Positions 35,901-42,200 of a DNA stretch of 64,000 nucleotides are shown in pieces (within the stretch, counting starts at the first letter, position 1; each line of letters opens with the position of its first letter). Made by a program: the position numbers and the translations under genes. The notes under the pieces are model-generated. The model was not told the DNA's origin, searched no databases, and saw only the letters and a program-made list of their open reading frames with translations. Source of the DNA: Capitulum mitella (Eukaryota > Arthropoda > Thecostraca > Pollicipedomorpha > Pollicipedidae); NCBI GenBank assembly GCA_030062745.1, contig CP099844.1:9601128-9665127 (forward strand). Direction: 5' to 3'.

Positions 35901-38900
35901 GTCTTCCCACTGTTCACAAGAAGTAAACAAGATAGCCGGCGTGCATACGACTAAGGTAAACATGCGACTGATATGCCCATACGGTGCGATGCACAGCACC
36001 GTTTAGGCCAACAAGTCCCTGCTCTCCCGTGTTTCGTTCCGCGAACTGCTCCGACGACATGCGCGGCCCGGCCACTGGCGTACTCACTTGGCGGCGAACT
36101 TGACCATCTGCCGGCTGGTCTCCTGTCCCACGGCCAGCAGCGCCTGCACCGTGAACTGCTGCTGGCGCAACACGAAGAAGCACTGCTTCCCTGGCGGCGG
36201 ACCGGCCGGTCAGGCGGACGGCACGGAGCTGCCGGCGGCCGGGGCCCGACCCAGCCCGTCACAGCGCGGGCAGGGGCGGTACGGCGGCTGCCGGCGGCCG
36301 GGGCCCGACCCAGCCCGTCACAGCGCGGGCAGGGGCGGTACGGCGGCTGCCGGCGGCCGGGGTCCGACCCCAGCCCGTCACAGGACGGGGAGGAGCGGCA
36401 CGGAGCTGCCGGCGGCGACTCGACAACAGCAGGCAGAGCACGGCGGTGACAGGACCCACCATAATTCGGTGATCAGCTGACAAAAAGACTCACATTTAAA
36501 CAAGCTCCCAGTCAGCTGGAGAAGACTAGATTATACCCTCACCCTCCATGGTGGATGGAGGGCAAATGTGACTCCTAATGGCCTGCTGGTATACTGACCA
36601 GGTGTGCCTTTTCTTCAGCCCTGGTCTTAAACATACTACATGTATAACGTATACGTATACGTCTAGCACACGTTACGAATCTGCTGCTACACAGAGCAGG
36701 TACAGCACGTGTACAAACTATCCTTGGTCTCTGCCAGCGTGCGCAACGGACGTTATGTCACACCCACCACAAGCTCTGCCAGTCTAACTAGCCCCCACTT
36801 CTCATCCCTGAGGCTGTACGGACCAAATATTGCCCACCCCAGGTCATGCGACTACACAGGCCGCATGCCACCTACCCTTAGCCCTGCTGGTGTGCAGCCG
36901 GCCGCGCACCCACACCGTCTGTCCGTCCATGTCGGCGGTCAGCTGTTGGACGCGCGTCAGCCGGCGGTCCACGTGCTCGGCCGACTGGTTCATGGCCGGC
37001 TTGCCGTACCTGCCAGCCGACACGTCCGCTCCGTCGGCGGTGTCCGCGTCACTGGCCAGTGTCCCATCCCCGGCCGGCCGCTGCCGGACCGGCACACATG
37101 TCACTGTGACGCCACACCTGAACGGTCCGCGCCCCGTCCCCGGCCGGTCGCTGCCGGACCGAAACACACACACACACACACACGCACAGGCACACGGACA
37201 CACACGATGCTACCTGCAAAAAGCAGGCCGAGAGCAGACCATCATGACCAGCATGTCAGCTATCTCATGGCAAGGGAAAAAACAATGTTACTGTTACTTG
37301 TATGTCTAAAGGGCAATCCTCTATAAGATAGAAAATGGGTTGACAGAAACCACAGATTTCAATCAGGAGTAATTCAAAAGTCTCTCTTGATCCATACTCT
37401 GCCCCAATTCATAATCAACTGAAAACAAGTCATCCTAGCACCCCTTTATGTCATTCGATGCCTTGCAGGGTCAAAAAGCCAGTAACACAGTGCGCATTCG
37501 GGGGAAATTTTTCTCACCTCTTGCATTTTGTGCTCAGCTTTTTTAGCAGCCTTTTCAGCCTTTTTGGCTGCCCTTTTTGCAGCCTTTTTAGAGTCTCCAT
37601 CTTCACCCTCACTGAAAGAATCACATTTTTTGTAACCATCACGTATTTAACATCATCACATTATGTAAAATATAATTCTACACATTTTCCCCACTAATAA
37701 GGAAAAAAGGCAAGGGTGTGATATGCTTTGTGATATCACAATCTCAGCAAGTCTGAAAAGCACACAGCATACCACAAGTCTGCATGAATACACACACATG
37801 AAAACATCAGTCTAACCCTCAGTCATGTTCTGGAGATTTGTGCCCACAAAAGGAGCCAACAATGGTTAGCAATTTTTCAGTCTTTTTCAGGAGCAATCAC
37901 CCACTGTACAGGGGTATAAGATGCCCTGAACAAGGTAACAGGGCATTTTCTTCTCTAATACTATTCCATTCAGATTGCAGACAGCCTTTCATCGAAAATC
38001 ATATTACAGAGTAGTAAGATTATGGTTTGAACTCTGGCATACACAGCCAAATGGCATGGGATAAGACAAAAGGTGGCTTGGAGATTAGCACACCATAAAT
38101 TAAAAAAAAAATTGTATATAACTACACCACTGTAAAGAATATTGTATGTTGTTTCTTATATTAACCGAAAATACCTTAACTTCTCAAATAATAGCAATAA
38201 AATAACCACAACACACCATGCACTGCTTCCAAGCTGTTCAGGTGCTTGGGAGAACAGCAGATTCCACAGTACAAAAACATGCAGTGCTTCCAAATCTAAT
38301 CTTATTCAACTGGCTAGCTGACCAGATGCTAGCTGCATACTGCACAGATATTAAAATGGTAAATGCTGTCATATGCATAAATATCCAGTCAGTTGGTTTC
38401 ATTTGTAATACATTTCCAAAATACAGGCAGAGGAATGAAATCAAACAGAAGCCAAAAAAAAAACAAATACCAGCTGCCAAAGGGGTAAACAGGGTCTGGA
38501 TGAATTGGTTTTGGGAAGGATAGGGTATGTTATGTTAGGTTATGTTAGGTTATATTGTGTATTATTACTTCTTTTAATACATTTTATTCATTTATTATCC
38601 CATCCCCGACTGAGGGGGAGGGGACAGTTGATCGCCCTGCCCTGAGGTTTTTCTGGGACTGCGAGAGAACGAAGAAACACAGCGCCATGAAACTTCGTGT
38701 ACCATTTGCTTGATCATTCTTACACCTTGTGTCAAGTTTTTATCTCAGGTCAAGTCAGGTGTCTGACCTAGGTCAGGTCAAATGGAACTATGTCCAAAAA
38801 AGTTTAGTGCTCCGTAACTTTTTCGCAAAACAAGACATCACAATAATACTTTCAGAGATTAATGATCTTGATAGATGCAACAAATCTGCCATCTCAGATT

Positions 38901-41392
38901 TTTCAGAACTTTCTGGGTCACGGACCGACGGTCAAGCCATTTTCCAGACATGTCGTATTTTCAGAAATTGACAGGATTTTTCATGACATTTTTACTGTGG
39001 AGTGAAGCAGCCATCTAGTTACCGTCAACAGGCAAAGTATCAATGACTTCCAGCCATTGGCCTGAGGTCAGGTCACAAATAACTGTTGTGAGCCAAAATA
39101 TACCACCATCAAAATCAGCGATGAGTTACTCAGAATGGGCAGAAAATGGCACAACTGGCTTGCACAGATGTAAGTAACACCAAGAACCTCAAAAACTTTC
39201 AAAACATTCCATATTTCGTAAATAAACTGGCTCTCGCGAATAAAGCTCCGCCAACTGTGTAGACTGATAACCAATGAATTTTTCCAAAATTTAAGCATGA
39301 AAAACCATCACTAGAACCTCTAACATCAATAAAACTTACATGGATGGGCTTACGTCGCGAAAATAAAGGAACGCTAAAATTAGTTCCCGTCAATTTCTTA
39401 CTGCGTACGGATGCGGCGCCCGCCTTCAACCGGCGTGAAAATTGCCGTGTATTTAACTCAGCGTTTCGGCGTATATATTGAACAAATCTGAGAAATTAGA
39501 TGTGTACCCGCGTCTGCGGACCTTCACTTGTGCGTTGGTACCTTTACCTAGGCGTTATTAGTCACAGCCCTTGAGATTCAAGCCGTTTCTCAGTCTCATG
39601 CAGTCGGGAATGAGAAAACATATACAGGGCATAAATCGCTTACACATTGTCTGAAACTAAAAATGAGACCAGTTTCAAGCTCTACTCGTCACAAGCTTTC
39701 CAACGGTGTGCTTATTCTTATTGTGCGACCAACCGTGAGTGAGTTAGAAGGGGGCGGTGAACCGCCCCTCCGCAGTCGAGCGTGATCGTCGCCGACCGAC
39801 GGTGGTGTGCGAGTTAATATATTTTTTTTATTTATATATTTATTTATTTATTATTTATTTCATTACTATATAATACACATCAACATCATATTTGTATGAT
39901 TACCATTTATCCCATTCTTTACTTTCCTGAACAGTGAATTTTCATCATAACATATTTTCATACTTCTCCATCTTTGATTTATTACATACTATGCTTTTTA
40001 TCACTGTTGGTCTGAGTGATGGCCAATCAGCACTGAGGAAAATATCTACATCTACTGCATTCATGTTAAATGCTATATAAAGAAAAATATCTACATCTAC
40101 TGCATACATGCTATAATGCAGCACTGTTAATGAAAGTAGCTCATAGGACAGTGACAAGGCAGTTACCATATTAGAGAAAATTATGTATTTTCATGTCTTT
40201 AGCTTGAACTGCTTGTAGTTCACCTCAACATTGCATTTTTTGCATTATAAGGCCATTTATGCTATTTATTGCTCACAAAGTATATGATGTGTCCTAATCT
40301 CATGTTTAACCCAGAATGTGAATACAGGGTGCCCCAAAGGCAAGGATACAGTATAAAATGGGTTGCACATAGAAATACATATTCAGAAGAAAACAAATGA
40401 TATTGTGTCATGTTCTAAAAATCTGACATTCTTCCAGTGCTAAATTTATCTACTTCTCACCACTATGCATCTCACAGCATCTGAAAGAAACAAGCTGATC
40501 AAATCTCACTTCCAAGCAAATTTGGTAACTGTTGCTGCAGCCCTCCACTAGTGCATGCCTGCATGCCAGAACCAGGGTTTCAAGACAAAACCAAGGAGGG
40601 CACATGACCTAAAGGCAGCTGTGGAAGTGGTTGCAGAATCCATGTCCAAGGAGGCTTGCCAACATGTTACTGAAAAGTTCACCAAAAGGATCAAGACATG
40701 CCTGCAATACTGTGGAGCACATATCAAGGGAAAACAATAACTGTATTTGTTCCATCCCATTCAGAAATGACATTGCCTGCCTGCTGTTTTTTGATGCACA
40801 TATACTGATCTCTAAGTAATCAGAACTGGCATTGTTTGTCCACTATTGTTTGCATGTGAATGTATTGATGCCCATGTAAAATGCCAACATTTTCTGCTTC
40901 CAGTGATAGGCCCTGCATTAGTCTGTGCTGAAGAAAAGCTGATTTGTACAACATTAAGAGCATTTCTTTACATTTGGAACATCTGGTATAAAATAGGCTT
41001 TTCAAAACCACTCATTTCAAGAAATTACCCTTCAAATCCACATTCAAAGACATGCAGCATAAGAGAAGGGTTATGACTGGATAAGTTACTGGAGTTACAC
41101 AAGCATACACTAATGCATGTAGGTCTTCAACCCAATGAGGGAAAACAAAAACTAGTCCCAGTCTGCGAAGTCATTTGCTGTTTTGATGCCGCTTGGCTTG
41201 TAAAAAAAACTGCTGGATTACTCTAGGAAGACAGAAACATTTAATGTCTGGAAGACCCTAAAAAAGGAAAATAACCAAGGTGAGATTTCGAAACTACACC
41301 GCGAGCACATGGTCAACACCGCTAAGCATGTTCACCACCGCTAAGCATGCTCACCACTTTTCCGGAGTAGCTTCAGGGTCCTTCACAACCAT
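29822..41392 (-). CDS. DARS1: Cytoplasmic aspartyl-tRNA synthetase, complete gene, 11 coding exons, 541 aa
   Basis: The enzyme charges tRNA-Asp with aspartate using ATP, and in animals it belongs to the cytosolic multi-synthetase complex. Joined exons (38, 94, 205, 103, 175, 144, 172, 148, 190, 193 and 164 nt) give 1,626 nt with every phase matching and GT-AG at every intron. The N-terminal extension has Lys/Ala-rich repeats (about 17-44) and an acidic linker (45-67). The OB-fold anticodon domain covers about 98-205 ([18 protein letters not shown]). Motif 1 lies near GFVEIHTP (254-261). The QSPQLYKQM stretch (288-296) belongs to the aspartate pocket. Motif 2 is [15 protein letters not shown] (312-326), motif 3 is GGGIGMERV (508-516), and the C-terminus is [13 protein letters not shown]. 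The length fits animal AspRS of roughly 500-530 residues plus extension. The start ATG (41,390-41,392) has A at -3 and G at +4. Human numbering and family comparison are from memory. Confidence 0.95.
30020..30310. repeat. Simple and minisatellite repeats in DARS1 intron 10
   Basis: A (GGAC)n-type run at about 30,045-30,075 is followed by loose units of TGCGGATACTGACAG up to about 30,300. Confidence 0.65.
31162..31354 (-). CDS. DARS1: DARS1 exon 10
   Basis: Encodes [20 protein letters not shown], then [20 protein letters not shown] to KLHGI. It is among the best conserved parts of AspRS. Acceptor CCGGCAG, donor GTGAGT. Confidence 0.97.
31785..31974 (-). CDS. DARS1: DARS1 exon 9
   Basis: Encodes [20 protein letters not shown] through [16 protein letters not shown]. 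The acceptor is GTCTGCAG. The first 21 bases of this exon are copied 46 bp upstream inside the intron, where the AG is lost. Confidence 0.95.
31950..32130. repeat. Tandem copies of the exon 9 acceptor edge in DARS1 intron 8
   Basis: GTCTCAATCTCTGTCTGGAAA (31,954-31,974, exonic) recurs as GTCTCAGTCTCTGTCCGGAAA at 32,000-32,020. A weaker third version (CAATCTCCGTGTGAGAAC) lies near 32,094. Flanks of the first two also match (GGCGCAYCGTCTC). Confidence 0.75.
32540..32790 (+). mobile_element. RF4 MITE-like repeat in DARS1 intron 8
   Basis: It starts AATGGTCATTTGTCCCCCCC and ends GCCGCTGGATAAGCCCCTG. It matches 44,611-44,895, including CCACTGAAGTATACTCCAAA and GGACCCAGGAAGCTGGTT. The surrounding sequences at about 32,498-32,538 and 32,842-32,881 resemble each other (TTTATACTCCAA). 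Confidence 0.6.
32992..33139 (-). CDS. DARS1: DARS1 exon 8 (motif 2)
   Basis: Encodes the class II motif 2 [15 protein letters not shown], then [17 protein letters not shown]. Both boundaries split codons with two bases, matching their neighbours. Donor GTGAGC. Confidence 0.96.
33588..33759 (-). CDS. DARS1: DARS1 exon 7 (motif 1 and aspartate pocket)
   Basis: Encodes [18 protein letters not shown], then [17 protein letters not shown] and FEKVFTVGA. Motif 1 proline is residue 261. Acceptor CCCGGCAG, donor GTGAGC. Confidence 0.96.
34515..34658 (-). CDS. DARS1: DARS1 exon 6 (hinge and start of catalytic domain)
   Basis: Exactly 48 codons, [18 protein letters not shown] through LFRDTLTKQ. Acceptor CCCGCCAG, donor GTGCGG. 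Confidence 0.94.
35040..35318. repeat. Minisatellite in DARS1 intron 5 running into exon 5
   Basis: Loose units of GGTACCTCGGTGTACCCGG, 20-25 bp each, fill the exon-5-proximal part of the intron. The last unit (GCGGTACCTCGGTGTCGGG) crosses the exon 5 donor, so the donor GTACC is part of the repeat unit. Confidence 0.8.
35302..35476 (-). CDS. DARS1: DARS1 exon 5 (end of OB fold)
   Basis: Encodes [15 protein letters not shown] through [14 protein letters not shown]. Its donor GTACCG lies inside the last unit of a tandem array that fills the neighbouring intron. Confidence 0.93.
35490..35735. repeat. 32-35 bp minisatellite in DARS1 intron 4
   Basis: The core ACAGCAC preceded by GGGAA recurs at about 35,521, 35,553, 35,588, 35,619, 35,651, 35,683 and 35,718. 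Units read roughly GACAGCGGGAAACAGCACAG then GGCTGGACA. Confidence 0.8.
36088..36190 (-). CDS. DARS1: DARS1 exon 4 (OB fold)
   Basis: Encodes [20 protein letters not shown] through QMVKFAAN, the core of the anticodon-binding domain. Donor GTGAGT, acceptor GCCGCCAG. Confidence 0.95.
36225..36415. repeat. 59-bp tandem repeat in DARS1 intron 3
   Basis: CCGGCGGCCGGGGCCCGACC and the rest of the unit repeat at offsets of 59 bp (36,232, 36,291, 36,350), giving about 3.2 copies. The first two are nearly identical and the third is diverged. Such homogeneity suggests recent turnover. Confidence 0.88.
36876..37080 (-). CDS. DARS1: DARS1 exon 3 (acidic linker and start of OB fold)
   Basis: The acceptor is GTCCGGCAG and the donor GTAGG. 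It encodes a D/A-rich linker, then [13 protein letters not shown] and [14 protein letters not shown]. The acceptor was chosen because it keeps phase with exon 2 and leaves the frame open. A nearer AG at 37,010 and one before TGACGCGG would break the phase. Confidence 0.8.
37063..37168. repeat. Duplicated acceptor edge of DARS1 exon 3
   Basis: CCCCGGCCGGCCGCTGCCGG at the exon 3 acceptor recurs 70 bp upstream (toward higher coordinates) as CCCCGGCCGGTCGCTGCCGG, followed in both by ACCG and ACAC. The second copy keeps the AG. A (CA)n run (37,164-37,203) follows. Confidence 0.8.
37518..37611 (-). CDS. DARS1: DARS1 exon 2 (Lys/Ala-rich extension)
   Basis: Encodes [13 protein letters not shown] followed by alternating AKKAEK repeats to HKMQE. 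The acceptor is TTCTTTCAG and the donor GTGAGA. Similar basic helices occur at the N-terminus of yeast and many invertebrate AspRS proteins, where they aid tRNA binding. The exon sits in a CpG-poor stretch unlike exons 3-11. Confidence 0.85.
38525..38560 (+). repeat. Short TATGTTAGGT repeat
   Basis: GTTATGTTAGGTTATGTTAG is a brief run of 10-11 bp units. It contains TTAGG, the arthropod telomere word, but only a few spaced copies, so no telomeric origin is claimed. Confidence 0.4.
38599..39813. mobile_element. TTAA-type non-autonomous transposon, copy B, in DARS1 intron 1
   Basis: The element is about 1,215 bp, in the same orientation as copy A. It starts CCCATCCCCGACTGAGGGGG after TTAT (a mutated TTAA at 38,595-38,598) and ends before an intact TTAA at 39,814-39,817. 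It matches copy A from end to end with scattered substitutions and small indels, for example ACCGACGGTCAAGCCATTTT and TTAGTTCCCGTCAATTTCTT in both. No transposase is encoded. It keeps more CpG than the CpG-poor intron around it. Confidence 0.78.
40322..40740 (+). mobile_element. Internally deleted Tc1/mariner-like element in DARS1 intron 1
   Basis: The left end CAGGGTGCCCCAAAGGCAAG resembles termini of mariner-like elements. An ATG at 40,465 opens [20 protein letters not shown], a helix-turn-helix-like transposase N-terminus. The frame then reaches a TAG at about 40,549 and resumes with [18 protein letters not shown] and [20 protein letters not shown], a typical mariner transposase tail, ending TAA at 40,738-40,740. 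The catalytic middle, normally about 250 residues, is missing. No matching right inverted repeat was found. The region is CpG-poor, consistent with an old copy. Confidence 0.6.
41355..41392 (-). CDS. DARS1: DARS1 exon 1 (start codon, residues 1-13)
   Basis: Encodes [12 protein letters not shown] plus two bases of codon 13. It ends at donor GTGAGC. It was chosen because it is the only nearby ATG whose exon leaves the two-base phase that exon 2 needs, with a strong Kozak context. The long intron 1 (37,612-41,354) separates it from exon 2, so it rests on phase and signals rather than homology. Confidence 0.72.
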
Positions 41393-41577
41393 CGTTGCTG
41401 ACGTTAGAAAGTCGTCTGCGTAGCGAGGTAGGTTCGTAACAGGCGCGTCGTATGACGCCCGCGCCAGAGAAAAATGATGTAATTGGCAGATGGTATCGTC
41501 ACACCCGTGCCGTGACTATCGAAGGCCGCAGGAAAAATGACCGGCCCGGTCCGTCATACGCGTGCTTCCGGGGGCCA
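41393..41577 (-). promoter_or_regulatory. DARS1 5' UTR and promoter region
   Basis: CpG content returns to normal here between two CpG-starved blocks. CTTCCGGG at 41,565-41,572 is CCCGGAAG on the gene strand, an ETS-type site common in housekeeping promoters, about 175 bp above the start codon. No TATA box was seen. The transcription start is unknown. Confidence 0.5.
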
Positions 41578-41876
41578 TTCATAATATCCACAGTTCATAT
41601 TGTCCAACGTTCAGAATGCCCAAAGTTCATAACAGCCAATGTTCATAACATCCAAAACTGCAAAAACGATCATAATGTCCAAAGTTTATAACATCCAAAG
41701 CTCATAATGCCCAAGGTTTGTAACATCCAATGGTCACAATGCCCACAGCTCAAAACTTCCAACGTTCAAAAGATCCAGAAATTGTAATGTCCAATGGTCA
41801 CATTGTCCACAGTTCACAGCATCCAATGTTCAAAACGTCCAGAGTTCACAATGTCCACAGGTCATAATGTCCAAAG
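41578..41876. repeat. 16-bp minisatellite upstream of DARS1
   Basis: About 18.7 units of consensus TTCATAATGTCCAAAG, with the variable core AATGTCC, ACATCC or AATGCCC. Units keep 15-17 bp spacing although individual copies differ at several positions. Open frames across it are incidental. Confidence 0.9.
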
Positions 41877-41879
41877 CAG

Positions 41880-42200
41880 ACAACTCGTTGGGCGCTGCCA
41901 AATCCTTTACAGTTAGTTCTAGAATCTCCGCCAGGGTATCTGTGGTCAACCAACGGTCACGCTATTTTAGCCCTTACTGGGGTGCTGCGGTTTTAGGGTC
42001 TTGTTGGTTCGATTACGCCTGCTGGCGGCGTAGTGCTCATGCTGCCCTCGATACGGCTGTGAGAAACAGGTTTGGTGGCCCTCAAGATCGAGCAGGCTGG
42101 TACCCTTTCACAAGTGCCGTGTTATACAAGCAATCCGCATTTGCAAGGTTTGATGATGGGGTGATTGAAGCCGTGTAATTTCAACCCTATCAGGCTTGCA
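41880..42200. other. CpG-normal stretch beside the minisatellite
   Basis: An open frame 41,867-42,178 (+) runs through here but starts inside the minisatellite and has no recognisable domain. It could be a divergent transcript of the DARS1 promoter, which I cannot support further. Confidence 0.3.

Noticed and set aside
37010-37060. Alternative acceptors for DARS1 exon 3 at 37,010 and before TGACGCGG
   Set aside because: Both need two bases from the previous exon, but exon 2 ends in phase 0. The acceptor at 37,081-37,082 keeps the frame.
38525-38560. TTAGG-containing run considered as an interstitial telomere
   Set aside because: There are only a few TTAGG words, separated by TTATG, in a 10-11 bp unit. 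It is not a TTAGG array.
41578-41876. Regularly spaced repeats considered as a CRISPR array
   Set aside because: The units are contiguous 16-bp degenerate repeats with no unique spacers, in a eukaryotic promoter context.
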